From Paraburkholderia guartelaensis (GTDB lineage Bacteria; Pseudomonadota; Gammaproteobacteria; Burkholderiales; Burkholderiaceae): a stretch of 64,000 nucleotides of DNA. Position numbers and translations under genes: made by a program. Of this stretch, positions 8,956 to 17,259 are shown in pieces. How positions within the stretch are numbered: the stretch's first letter is position 1; every line of letters starts with the position of its first letter. Where the stretch lies: the NCBI RefSeq assembly GCF_004353905.1, contig NZ_SMOD01000042.1, forward strand, positions 1-64,000. The letters run 5' to 3'. Below the pieces are notes generated by a model, which saw nothing but the letters and a program-made list of their open reading frames with translations, was not told where the DNA came from and made no database searches.

Positions 8956-9031
8956 CACCGTTTGAGGCGCCCCTCTTGACCAGGTGGCGCGCCGGTTTGA
9001 AACCCCGCACAAGGATAAACGGAAACGAGAG

Positions 9032-9457
9032 ATGGATAACAAGCGAGCATTCGAATCGGAAAAACGGGTCCGATTTCAACATTGCGATCCTGCGGGAATC
9101 ATCTTCTATCCACAGTACTTCGTGCTTTTCCACGAACTGATAGAAGACTGGTTCAACCGCGGACTGGAAGTGAACTATGCCGACCTGATCGCCGTACAGC
9201 GGCTAGGCGTGCCCACTGTTCGACTGGAATGCGATTTTATCGTTCCGAGCACGATCGGCGACACGCTCCAGCTTCGCCTCGCGGTGCGAAGAGTCGGAAC
9301 GACCTCCGTTGCTCTCTCGCTGATGGCGTTCTCAGGTGATGAACTGCGAGTGCGCATGGAACAGGTGATCGTGCTGTTTTCACTCGAGCGCCGCGCACCG
9401 GTGTCCATCTCCGAAGACCTTCGGCGTCGCATTGGGAAATTCTTCGCCTCTGAATAG
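9032..9457 (+). CDS. 4HBT-family (hot-dog) acyl-CoA thioesterase
   Basis: A 141-residue single hot-dog domain thioesterase. The motif RFQHCDPAGIIFYPQYF contains the catalytic Asp equivalent to Asp17 of 4-hydroxybenzoyl-CoA thioesterase. ATG 9032 is chosen because it follows GGAAACGAGAG and gives the usual short leader; a start at 8984 would add 16 residues. Enzymes of this family hydrolyse CoA thioesters. Next to a BKACE gene the obvious role is to hydrolyse the acyl-CoA that BKACE makes, as in carnitine degradation where a betainyl-CoA thioesterase partners a BKACE. The exact acyl group is unknown. Confidence 0.85.
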   Translation: MDNKRAFESEKRVRFQHCDPAGIIFYPQYFVLFHELIEDWFNRGLEVNYADLIAVQRLGVPTVRLECDFIVPSTIGDTLQLRLAVRRVGTTSVALSLMAFSGDELRVRMEQVIVLFSLERRAPVSISEDLRRRIGKFFASE

Positions 9458-9486
9458 GCGGCAGCAGGTCAAGAAGAAGTTTAAAT

Positions 9487-9518
9487 CTGCATGGCTTTGC
9501 CGCGGTGAGCCCATGCAG
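9487..9518 (+). other. Intercistronic stem-loop before the BKACE gene
   Basis: CTGCATGGCT (9487-9496) pairs with AGCCCATGCAG (9508-9518) around a short loop, with one bulged base. No T run follows, so a processing or stability hairpin is more likely than a terminator. Confidence 0.4.
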
Positions 9519-9549
9519 GAATCAACCAGGCACTTCACGGAGACTTAGC

Positions 9550-10473
9550 ATGGCTACAAATAAAGTGATCGTTCTCGTCGCTCCGACGGGCGGAATGGCG
9601 TTCAAATCGCAAAATCCGCATCTTCCGACGCAGCCCGATGAAATCGCTAGGGATGTCTATGACTGTTACAACGCTGGGGCCAGTGTCGTCGCGGTACATG
9701 CGCGCTTACCTAACGATGAAGCCACATGCAACGCAGAGATCTATCGCAGCATCAATGAGCAGATTCGGTCCAAATGCGACATCGTTATCAACAATTCGAC
9801 CGGCGGTGGTGTTCACGGTGACATGATCAGACCGATCGAAGGCGGCATGTGGGACACCGTCTGGGAGGAGCGTCTTAAGGGCATGGGAGCTGGCGCTGAG
9901 ATGTGCACCCTGGACGCGTGCACTTTTGTTGCCAGCTTCGGTGGGAAGGAAGTGCTGCTAAATACGTCACCTTCGCGTTGCCGATACCTCGCCGAAGAGA
10001 TGAAAAACCGGGGTATCAAGCCAGAATGGGAGGTTTTCAGCCCCACGCACATCGTACAGGACGTCAATACCCTTATCCAGTTGGGGCTCGATGAGCCACC
10101 CTATGTGATCAATATGGTGATGAACGCGCACCGTGGTTTCCAGAATGCGATGCCGTATAACCCCAAATCTCTGCAGTACATGGTCGACTTGCTCCCGGAG
10201 AAAAGCATCTTCTGCGTGAGCGGAATCGGTCCGGCGCAACTGCCAGCGAGCGTAAACTCACTTTTGCTGGGCGGCCAGATCATCCGTGTTGGGCTCGAGG
10301 ATAATCTCTACTACCGGCAAGGGCAACTCGCTCGCAATGTCGAACTTGTCGAGCGAACCGTACGTATTCTTCGCGAAATGGACTATGAAATCGCGACACC
10401 CGCTGAGGCCCGCCTAATGATGGGCTTGCCCCGTTCCGATACACCAGCGCGCCCGTATTTCTCCTTGACGTGA
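9550..10473 (+). CDS. BKACE / DUF849 beta-keto acid cleavage enzyme, variant active site
   Basis: A 307-residue TIM-barrel enzyme of the family that reacts a beta-keto acid with acetyl-CoA to give acetoacetate and a new acyl-CoA. Family landmarks: VAPTGGMAFKSQNPHLPTQPDEIA at the N-terminus, AGASVVAVHARLP, NNSTGGG, and VGLEDNLYY with the Glu-Asp pair (Glu230/Asp231 in Kce). Two residues differ from the canonical enzyme: the first His of the zinc HxH pair is Ala (AVHAR in place of HxHxR), and the Glu of the GAE motif is missing (TGGM). ATG 9550 follows GGAGA at a good distance. It is the last gene of the unit and, with the thioesterase, would complete conversion of a beta-keto acid to acetoacetate plus a free acid. 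Altered ligands may mean altered specificity or metal use. Confidence 0.85.
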   Translation: MATNKVIVLVAPTGGMAFKSQNPHLPTQPDEIARDVYDCYNAGASVVAVHARLPNDEATCNAEIYRSINEQIRSKCDIVINNSTGGGVHGDMIRPIEGGMWDTVWEERLKGMGAGAEMCTLDACTFVASFGGKEVLLNTSPSRCRYLAEEMKNRGIKPEWEVFSPTHIVQDVNTLIQLGLDEPPYVINMVMNAHRGFQNAMPYNPKSLQYMVDLLPEKSIFCVSGIGPAQLPASVNSLLLGGQIIRVGLEDNLYYRQGQLARNVELVERTVRILREMDYEIATPAEARLMMGLPRSDTPARPYFSLT

Positions 10474-10968
10474 CATAAAGCGCCCGGTTCCGGGAGCTCC
10501 AGTTGGCGGCAGTATTACTCGACAGCCACCAATCGGAATTCTGTTTGACCGGCTCCTGCATCAGATCGAGAGCGCGAATTCGCTGATGCGGGAAGTTGCT
10601 GTCGAGTTGCTCTATGCCGCCGTGGTCAACGATTCGCAGTATTGCCGACGTAGAAGCGAGCCGCCCGCCCCGATATAAGCCGGCCGACAACCCGACTGAC
10701 ATCTTCCGCGCTCGAAGGGCCGCTGCCCGGGGCGGAGCCGACGGTCGACCGACCGTGTGAAAGCGTTCGCGAACGTCCGTAGATGGCCGTCACCGGTAGT
10801 TCGGCAGCGGCGCGTTGGGCACTAATGTCGCAACGGTGCGTTCGATTCGGACTACGGCCGTTGGACGTAGTTTGGAGTGGCTGATGGGCCAAAGTCTTGC
10901 GCGCCATGACGCACTGGCTCCCTCAGTCACCGCGTACTCGGTTGACGGAAACCGTCGGCGGAGCGAAC
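10474..10968. other. Non-coding or decayed DNA between convergent units
   Basis: About 495 bp without a convincing gene. Open frames on both strands have arginine/serine-rich compositions typical of non-coding high-GC DNA. There are palindromes: a perfect 12-mer CGTTCGCGAACG at 10764-10775 and the imperfect ACGGTCGACCGACCGT at 10741-10756. CCCGG-TT-CCGGG at ~10482 just after the BKACE stop could be a weak terminator but lacks a T run. Confidence 0.4.
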
Positions 10969-11565
10969 CTAGACCGGAGCGAGCATGGTGCCGCGGCAAC
11001 GCCTGGCGCCGCAGCGACAGGTGTACTCGCTGGCTGAATCGCGCGCTTTCGCCGAGACTTCAAGCGCGTAGTCGACGATTGCAGACACTACTATATGGAA
11101 TATGTAACGGAGCGCCGTCGATCTGCGAATCGCAAGCACGATGCTCGGTGACGTTCGGTAGTACGCGGCGACAAACAATCTTCCGATTGGCCGAGGTATG
11201 AGGAAGCGGTCTCGAAACTGTCGTAACGTGCGTACCTCGCTTGATTCACGTCCGTACAACTCGGTCGCGATAAAGCAGTTGCTGCCGCCGCTCGATTTGA
11301 TGGGGCCGCCTAGGTAAGCGGTTATGCCTTCCAGGATCCCGCGCGCCGTTTCACGGCCAGCGTTCGTAAAGCTGGAAGCCGGGATCATGTCGCAACCAAT
11401 GCAGTTGTAGTGGCTGTGGCCCAGGTTGCATTGAACACAAATCCATCCCTCGGACCCGTTCGCCAACGGGCCGAAGCGGAACGCCGTGCCGCCGTCATTG
11501 TTGCGGGCGGGAAGCGGATTAATAGTTTGGCAGTTCGGACATATGGCGGTCAGTGGTGCAACCAT
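10969..11565 (-). CDS. Zinc-ribbon plus CFI-box C-terminal domain protein, function unknown
   Basis: A 198-residue protein. Residues ~9-60 carry three CxxC pairs (CPNC, CVQC, CIGC), implying one or two zinc ribbons. Residues ~98-160 match the CFI-box domain: CFIATELYGRESSEVR, then LRQFRDRFL, PIGRLFVAAYYRTSP and a hydrophobic stretch. The CFI-box is a conserved C-terminal module of unknown role attached to many different bacterial domains, possibly membrane-associated. The C-terminus here has two more CxC-like motifs (CRCGARRC). It stands alone among decayed DNA with no operon partner, so context gives no function. The start ATG leads straight into the first CxxC. Confidence 0.65.
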   Translation of the reverse strand: MVAPLTAICPNCQTINPLPARNNDGGTAFRFGPLANGSEGWICVQCNLGHSHYNCIGCDMIPASSFTNAGRETARGILEGITAYLGGPIKSSGGSNCFIATELYGRESSEVRTLRQFRDRFLIPRPIGRLFVAAYYRTSPSIVLAIRRSTALRYIFHIVVSAIVDYALEVSAKARDSASEYTCRCGARRCRGTMLAPV

Positions 11566-12533
11566 GACGACCTCATCACATCGTCGGCACTGGTAACAAG
11601 TGTAGTCAACGAGAGGAGTCGGAGCGAGTCAAACAGGTTGCCGCTGGTGTTACCTGATCCTGTTCCACGAGTCTTCCCACGGGACAACGGTCCAGGACTT
11701 GGCACAAGTCAAGGAGGGGGGGGGCGTAGCTCGTCGCACCGCTTCTGGGTCTGTTCGGCCGACGCGCAGCCCGTTCTGGAAAGCGAGCGCTGGCGTATGA
11801 CCGCGTTAAGCACGAGCAGGCATTCAAGTGACGAATGCGCGACGGCAAGTTCGGCGGCATCGGGGCCATCTGACAGTGAGCGTCATTGTGCCGCGAATTA
11901 GCGCGGACCCCGGTCAATCGGACCGCCATCAGGTCCTAGGCCGCCGTTGAGATTGGCGATCTCATGCTGCCAGTCATCGTCCCAGGCGACGAAGCGGGCG
12001 CCATCGCTACGGGGCAACTGCGTCTTCGCAATGAGCGACGGCCGGTGTGCCGCGCCCACAAGCAGCACACCCTTCATAACGGAAATCTGACTCGCAAAGG
12101 CCTCTACGCGGCTCAATTTTCGGTCGGCGTAAACAACGTCGCACACCGAGGCCGCTCGCCTCCCATGTCATGACCATCTCGCGCCAGAATGCCTCGCCTT
12201 GCCGGGGGCGACGTGTGCCCGTCGGTCCAGCTGTCCCGCCCTTCGCGTTGTCCATCGCCTTGCTCCGCCGTTACGATGGCAATACCTTCGCATCGCGCTT
12301 ATGCGCATTCAAGACGGGATTTGCTGACGGATACGCTGACTGCAAAGCAGAAGCGGCCGACATATCCTGATAGATCACCTGCGCATTGCGCCGCAGCGGA
12401 CCTGCTGCTCAATCGATCTGCGATGCGGTTCGCTTAACGAGCATGCGAATCGATGCCCTGCAACGGAACGCTTTTTCAGTCGTATCAAACATTTCCGTCG
12501 TGTCGCCATTTGCTACGACAAGCTCGCATGCAG
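11566..12533. other. Decayed region, mostly non-coding
   Basis: Apart from the degenerate IS66-like ORF at 11898-12255, I see no gene here. It contains a nine-base G run near 11716, and its open frames have compositions typical of antisense or non-coding sequence. It probably represents eroded insertion-sequence DNA between the BKACE unit and the FadR/kinase unit. Confidence 0.45.
11898..12255 (-). pseudogene. Degenerate IS66-type accessory ORF (tnpA-like), frameshifted
   Basis: On the minus strand from 12255 the frame gives RRPRQGEAFWREMVMTWEASGLGV, resembling the start of the small HTH proteins encoded by IS66-type elements. The homology then appears to jump to the next frame, VCDVVYADRKLS (compare the family pattern VRxFCxxRKLS), which runs to 11898 without further recognisable sequence. 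The frame jump and the loss of the C-terminal part indicate a dead remnant. This copy is unrelated in position to the IS66 element at 35231-41153. Weakly supported. Confidence 0.35.
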
Positions 12534-13274
12534 CTATTTCGCCTTCGCTTCGCTTGCCTGTGCCTTCGGACCGCTGGTGAGAATGTGGGCAGCCCCTAGC
12601 AATTTTCCGGCTTCCGAACGAAGCAGCTTGTTGCGCAAATCATCCCAGTGCTCCAGAAATGCATCACGAGCGGTTTCGAAGTCGCGGCTTTTCATGCACG
12701 CGATCAGGTGTTCATGTTCGCGCACTATCGTCTTCGGATCTTCGTAGAACTCCTGACGCTGAACCAAGAGAAGCTCAATTTCGCATTCCAGCATTTCATA
12801 GCAGCGCAGCAGTCGCGGACTGCCACTTGCGACGATGATTGCGCGGTGGAAATCCCGGTCCGCCGCGACCTGCAGAGAACGCGGAGCTTCGGGTGGTGCA
12901 CTGCGTAGCCTCTCCACCGCCTCTATCGCGTCGTCGGGAATTTTACCGTTGAGGACAATCATCTTGACGGCTTCTGCTTCCAGGACGGCACGTAATCGAG
13001 TGACATCGACGATATCATCCGGGCCGAACTCGGGCACATAAAACCCGCGATTCGCCGCCTGCCGGAGGATCCTGTTACTCACCAGAAGTTGCGCAGCCGA
13101 GCGGAACGTGTGGCGGGAGACTTGATATTCCTCTGCCATGCGTATATCGCGCAGGAATTCGCCAGGTCTGAAGCGGCCGTTCAAAATGTGGGTTTTGAGC
13201 TTGTCGGCCACTTCAGCAACGGCCGACCCTCGCGCGGGTTCGCCGCTGTGGTGCGCTTTCGTGGTCAATATCAT
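12534..13274 (-). CDS. FadR-type GntR regulator (FCD effector domain)
   Basis: A 246-residue one-component regulator. The N-terminal winged HTH spans ~20-85 (VADKLKTHILNGRFRPGEFL, then EEYQVSRHTFRSAAQLL), and the C-terminal all-helical FCD domain spans ~95-225 (RLRAVLEAEAV, DRDFHRAIIVASGS, EHEHLIACM). The FCD Asp/His residues usually bind a metal that contacts carboxylate ligands. ATG 13274 is chosen over a TTG at 13298; neither has a strong Shine-Dalgarno. It is transcribed in the same direction as the phospho-lyase and kinase genes upstream of it but is separated from them by 156 bp. It is the nearest candidate regulator for the kinase/phospho-lyase pair. Ligand unknown. Confidence 0.88.
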   Translation of the reverse strand: MILTTKAHHSGEPARGSAVAEVADKLKTHILNGRFRPGEFLRDIRMAEEYQVSRHTFRSAAQLLVSNRILRQAANRGFYVPEFGPDDIVDVTRLRAVLEAEAVKMIVLNGKIPDDAIEAVERLRSAPPEAPRSLQVAADRDFHRAIIVASGSPRLLRCYEMLECEIELLLVQRQEFYEDPKTIVREHEHLIACMKSRDFETARDAFLEHWDDLRNKLLRSEAGKLLGAAHILTSGPKAQASEAKAK

Positions 13275-13430
13275 GGCAACTGGAAATTGGGATAGCAATC
13301 ACTCGCCTGCAGGATTGTTAGGACTCGCACGCGCCTCGGGGGCGGGGCTTCGGGGCCCGCCATATTATAGTTTGGAACCGGGGGCTCGGCGTGGGCTCCC
13401 TGCGCGCCGGAATCGGGTCGGTGTCCGGGC

Positions 13431-14780
13431 TTAAAGCGACGCAAACGACGCTTCGATTTCGGTCAACAGACGGTCCGCATCCGCTTCCCTAAAGACGAGA
13501 GGCGGTCTGATTTTCAGCACGTTTGCGTCGGCACCCGTGGCAGAGATCAGCACGCGTCGCTGTCTGAGCCGGTTGACAATTGCGAGTCCGGTATCGATGT
13601 CGGATGCTTTCGTTTTCCGGTCCTTGACCAACTCGACACCGAAGTAAAGACCGGTCCCTCGCACGTCGCCAATCTGTTCGTGCTTTGCGGCGATGGAAGT
13701 CAAACCGTCAAGAATCATCTTGCCAACCCTTGTCGCATTGGCCATCAATCCTTCGTCCTGAATGACATCCAGAGTAGCTTCCGCTGCCGCAATAGCGACC
13801 GAGTTTCCGCCGAACGTGTTGAAGTAGCGCATATCGCGTCCGAAGCTTGCAACGACGTCCGAGCGCACGACGACGCCCGCTACCGGATAACCATTACCCA
13901 TCGGCTTGCCCAGCGTAACAATGTCCGGATCTACGCCATGACGTCGATGACCCCACATGTGGGTGCCACTGCGCCCAAAGCCGCATTGCACTTCGTCCGC
14001 AATGAATAGGCCTCCGGCACTGCGCACGACGTCGGCAACAGGTTTGAGTACGTCGACAGGGTGCGAGTAGAGCCCGTCAGACGAAAACAACGAATCGACG
14101 ATGAAGGCAGCAAGGCCGCCGCCATGACGCTTGATGTCCTCAATTTGCTGCGCGACGTTGTCCGCCATCCATCGGCCGATGTGTTCGGGCACGATACGGT
14201 ACGAGTCCGGCGGTGGCACCGTACGGACCATCGGGCCAAGCGCGGACCGTTTTCCAAGCGACGGCGAAAAGCTCGCTGTGGCAGCGGAGTTTCCGTGATA
14301 AGCCTCAGATGTGACGATGACGCCCTCGTTACCCGTGTGATGGCGAGCAATTCGCATCGCCAGGTCATTGGCTTCGGAGCCGGTGCACGTGAACATGGTA
14401 TGGCCGGCACCGATCTCCCCCTCGAAAGTAGCCAGCAGCTTCTCGGCGTAACGCAGGATACCGTCTTGCATGTAGCGTGTATGAGTGCAGAGCGTATCGA
14501 GCTGCCGGGATATCGCTGCGGTTACACGCGGATGCGCATGGCCCACGGATACCACGTTGTTATAAGCATCGAGATACTCATCGCCCGCATCGTCGTAAAG
14601 ATACACGCCGGCGCCACGCGCGATTCGCAGAGGTTGAGAATAAAACAGGCGATACGCCGGTCCGAGCAGGCGGGAGCGGTGTTCGATATGTTCACGCGTC
14701 TTGCTGTCGAGAGATTCGACGGAGGCGGGATCGAAGCCGTTGGCCATATCTCCGCGAAACCCCTTTGGCAATGTACTCAT
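13431..14780 (-). CDS. Class III PLP enzyme of the phospho-lyase (AGXT2L) type
   Basis: A 449-residue aminotransferase-fold enzyme. Motifs: YLDAYNNVVSVGHAHPRV (~69-86), THTRYMQDGILRYA, GSEANDLAMRIAR (~134-146), AYHGNS, DEVQCGFGR (Asp262) and Lys292 in TLGKPMGNGYPV. The YNNV...GH.HPRV, TRY and GKPMGNG blocks are those of the AGXT2L1/AGXT2L2 branch: phosphoethanolamine and 5-phosphohydroxylysine phospho-lyases, which eliminate phosphate and ammonia instead of transaminating. ATG 14780 has AAGGATTGGA upstream. The kinase gene ends 28 bp upstream on the same strand, so one enzyme phosphorylates a hydroxy-amine and this one removes phosphate and amine to give an aldehyde. A plain aminotransferase remains possible. 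Confidence 0.82.
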   Translation of the reverse strand: MSTLPKGFRGDMANGFDPASVESLDSKTREHIEHRSRLLGPAYRLFYSQPLRIARGAGVYLYDDAGDEYLDAYNNVVSVGHAHPRVTAAISRQLDTLCTHTRYMQDGILRYAEKLLATFEGEIGAGHTMFTCTGSEANDLAMRIARHHTGNEGVIVTSEAYHGNSAATASFSPSLGKRSALGPMVRTVPPPDSYRIVPEHIGRWMADNVAQQIEDIKRHGGGLAAFIVDSLFSSDGLYSHPVDVLKPVADVVRSAGGLFIADEVQCGFGRSGTHMWGHRRHGVDPDIVTLGKPMGNGYPVAGVVVRSDVVASFGRDMRYFNTFGGNSVAIAAAEATLDVIQDEGLMANATRVGKMILDGLTSIAAKHEQIGDVRGTGLYFGVELVKDRKTKASDIDTGLAIVNRLRQRRVLISATGADANVLKIRPPLVFREADADRLLTEIEASFASL

Positions 14781-14808
14781 TTCCAATCCTTGCAGTGATA
14801 TCCCGAAA

Positions 14809-15912
14809 CTACCGGGCGGTGGGCAGCAGAAGCTGGGAGACTTCGTCGAAGCTGCGCTCGAGGAACCATTCGAGCTGCACCCATCCCGCGGCGGTGTTGC
14901 GCAGGATGTACCTGCTGTTTTGCGGGAAAAGCCTTGCTCGCCAGGTGGTGAGCAATGCGCGCGTGACAACCCGGGCCATTGCAAGATGAGGGATCAACAT
15001 CAATTCGCCGTCGGTCAGGTCCGCACCGCGCAAATAGCCGCGTAAGACGTCTCTCCCGTGGCCAAAAAAATCGGCTTGTCTGGCGTCATCGAGCTGGCCG
15101 GGAAGTTGGTTCATCAGCGCCGTCGACACGTCGATCGCAATAGCCGTGCGCACGGTGTCGCCGAAATCGATGATTCCGGTGACGAAACGTTCGTCGGTTG
15201 GGTCGACGACGATATTCGATGTGTTGAAGTCGTTGTGCAGGACCTGTGTACGGCAGAGCGCGAGTTGGGGCTCGATGGTCTTGAAGCGCTCCAGCGCCAT
15301 TTCGATCTGCGCATGATGTCGTCTGTCGTCGACGTAATCCAACAAGTGGCGAAGATCGCTCAGATGCCTCACGTCCCAAGCCAACGTGCGCGAGTCTCCC
15401 GGGTGGGAGAAGGTACTGCACGCGTGCCGCAGAGCGGCTAGAAGTTCGCCGATCTTTTCTCGGTCTTGCGACGTTGAAGTCGTGGCTGCCAACGGCGCAC
15501 CGGGCATGTACGAGAGAAGGCGGACATATCGATCTTCACCGCTGCTTGTTGTCACCTTCGGCAAGATCGCGCCCTTGACACTCGGCGATACCCGAGGCAC
15601 GGGCAGGTCTGCTGCCACCTGTTCGAGATGCGCAAGCAGCTCAACCTGAAGACTTAACTCATCCCAGTCTTCGTTGGGGTTCGCAATCTTAAGAATCCAT
15701 TTGCGACCGTCGTGGCCATCGAAGCGGAACGTGTCGTCCTTTTCAGTCGGAAAGCGAACGACACTGCCATTCAGACCAAATACCTCCTTGCCGATGGCAA
15801 TGGATTCTTCCTCATCGACATGGGTAAATCCTGTGGCCAGGCCTCCGGCGTGGGAGAGCGGCAACCCTTCTGATGCGGTGTTTAACGACGAGATTCGAAT
15901 CGAAGAGGGCAT
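14809..15912 (-). CDS. APH-fold phosphotransferase, hydroxylysine-kinase-like
   Basis: A 367-residue aminoglycoside-phosphotransferase-fold kinase. Catalytic loop VLHNDFNTSNIVV (Brenner-type HxD..N) and metal-binding GIIDFGDTVRTA are clear. The IDFGD segment followed by a long helix (IAIDVSTALMNQL) resembles hydroxylysine kinase (AGPHD1/HYKK) rather than drug-resistance enzymes. ATG 15912 is the first start after which the sequence looks conserved; a start at 16005 would add 31 poorly conserved residues, and no strong ribosome site helps. It lies immediately upstream of the phospho-lyase gene, the same pairing known for hydroxylysine breakdown. Likely substrate: a hydroxylated amino acid or amino alcohol. 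It is divergent from the HAD gene at 16542. Confidence 0.78.
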   Translation of the reverse strand: MPSSIRISSLNTASEGLPLSHAGGLATGFTHVDEEESIAIGKEVFGLNGSVVRFPTEKDDTFRFDGHDGRKWILKIANPNEDWDELSLQVELLAHLEQVAADLPVPRVSPSVKGAILPKVTTSSGEDRYVRLLSYMPGAPLAATTSTSQDREKIGELLAALRHACSTFSHPGDSRTLAWDVRHLSDLRHLLDYVDDRRHHAQIEMALERFKTIEPQLALCRTQVLHNDFNTSNIVVDPTDERFVTGIIDFGDTVRTAIAIDVSTALMNQLPGQLDDARQADFFGHGRDVLRGYLRGADLTDGELMLIPHLAMARVVTRALLTTWRARLFPQNSRYILRNTAAGWVQLEWFLERSFDEVSQLLLPTAR

Positions 15913-16541
15913 GAGCAGTGCCGTGTATGACGAGTGGCATGACGGAGACGTGCACGCTTTCTCGCCACACGCCTGTCTGCGCAGAACAAAAACCGGGCTG
16001 TCCATTCCACAACTCCAGAGGTTCGGTTTGGCAGCCGTGGAAGTCCGGCTTGGCTAGGATTGTAGAACAAAAAATACGGCTGGCACAAGGACGGCCGTCG
16101 GTTACATGAAGCACCTGTTCCCAGCGGGCGTTGCGCACTGGTTGAGAAAACCATTTGATGTGCTTCCGGCCAGAAGATCGTCTCGCACGCCGGAACGCCG
16201 CAGAATAGGCAATTCGGCGGCAGGAACGGTCTGTTGCGGGCTCCAGAGTGCGGGACAGCGTCTTGCTAGACGGACGGCCATCCGGTCCTATCCGGGAAAT
16301 CCCGCGTTTCGGGGAAAAATCTGGCGCCGCCGATTTCTTTGCGCTATTGTTCAACAATTCTCTGCAGCCGACGCGCAGCGATGTCTCGAAATGCTCTGCT
16401 TGCTCGAGGCGCAAAACGGCACTGCTCAGATCTCGTGCATCAAACACGGCGAGCGTAGATCCGCAGCTAACTCGCCAGCCGACCTTCCTGCGATCTTCCC
16501 GTATCGACGGGCAAACATTCGATAAACAGAGGAACATTGAC
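15913..16541. other. Long divergent intergenic region (kinase / HAD cluster A)
   Basis: About 630 bp between the kinase start and the HAD start. Frames on both strands are open for long distances but none has recognisable motifs or a sensible start, so I regard it as non-coding promoter DNA, perhaps with eroded sequence. The GTG of the HAD gene has AGAGGAAC upstream at ~16527. Confidence 0.45.
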
Positions 16542-17213
16542 GTGAGCACCAGCCTGAGACCCAAGTACATTTCGTTCGATTGCTACGGAACGCTGATTAA
16601 TTTTCAGATGGCAGACCTTGCGCGTCAGCTTTTCGCGGACCGCATCGCTGCCAAGGACATGCAGCAGTTCACGACGGACTTCGCGCGCTACCGCCTGGAT
16701 GAAGTCATGGGTGACTGGCGGCCATACGACCAGATCCTCTGCAATTCGGTGCAGCGGACCTGTCGCCGCTGGGGCATCGAATACCGCGATAACGAGGGTC
16801 TTAAGTTTTACAACGCCGTGCCGACCTGGAAGCCGCATGCAGATGTGCCGGACGCGCTGGCGCGCCTTGCCGCGGAATACAAGCTGGTCATTTTCTCCAA
16901 TGCGATGGACGCGCAGATTCCGTATAGCGTCGAAAAGCTGGGTGCTCCTTTCCACCGCGTTTATACCGCGCAGCAGGCCCAAGCCTACAAACCGCGTCTG
17001 CGTGCCTTCGAGTACATGATCGAGCAGCTCGATTGCAGCCCGAGCGACATTCTCCACGTCTCGTCCAGCATGCGCTACGACCATCTATCGGCGGACGACG
17101 CCGGGATCAAGAACAAGGTCTTCGTCTCGCGTGGCCACGAGCCGAGCTGGCCGGTGTGGGGCTGTCACGAAATCAAGGATTTGAGCGGTCTGCCCGCGCT
17201 CGTTGGTCTCTAA
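16542..17213 (+). CDS. HAD-superfamily protein, 'haloacid dehalogenase type II' fold (copy A)
   Basis: A 223-residue HAD hydrolase starting at GTG 16542 (AGAGGAAC upstream). Motif I FDCYGTLI gives the nucleophile Asp, motif II is FSNA, motif III the Lys in QAYKPRLRAFEYM. In true L-2-haloacid dehalogenases the segment after is SSNxWD; here it is SSSMRYDHL, so the Asn and Trp that define dehalogenases are missing. It is therefore more likely a phosphatase-like or other hydrolase than a dehalogenase. The FAD oxidase gene follows after 46 bp, and the same pair exists at 54941-56936, implying a joint function. The divergent kinase/phospho-lyase genes nearby make a phosphorylated amine a possible substrate. 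Confidence 0.85.
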   Translation: MSTSLRPKYISFDCYGTLINFQMADLARQLFADRIAAKDMQQFTTDFARYRLDEVMGDWRPYDQILCNSVQRTCRRWGIEYRDNEGLKFYNAVPTWKPHADVPDALARLAAEYKLVIFSNAMDAQIPYSVEKLGAPFHRVYTAQQAQAYKPRLRAFEYMIEQLDCSPSDILHVSSSMRYDHLSADDAGIKNKVFVSRGHEPSWPVWGCHEIKDLSGLPALVGL

Positions 17214-17259
17214 GCGTGACGGGTATGCGCGCGGAAGCCTGGCAGGCTGGGAGGATGTG

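Noticed and set aside
10741..10775. Palindromes after the BKACE gene as a possible origin or CRISPR-like repeat
   Set aside because: Single, short and not repeated with spacers; no CRISPR array or Rep gene is present in the window.
15812..16570. Open frames in the kinase/HAD intergenic region
   Set aside because: No recognisable motif, no good start, and composition like non-coding DNA; listed as an intergenic region instead.
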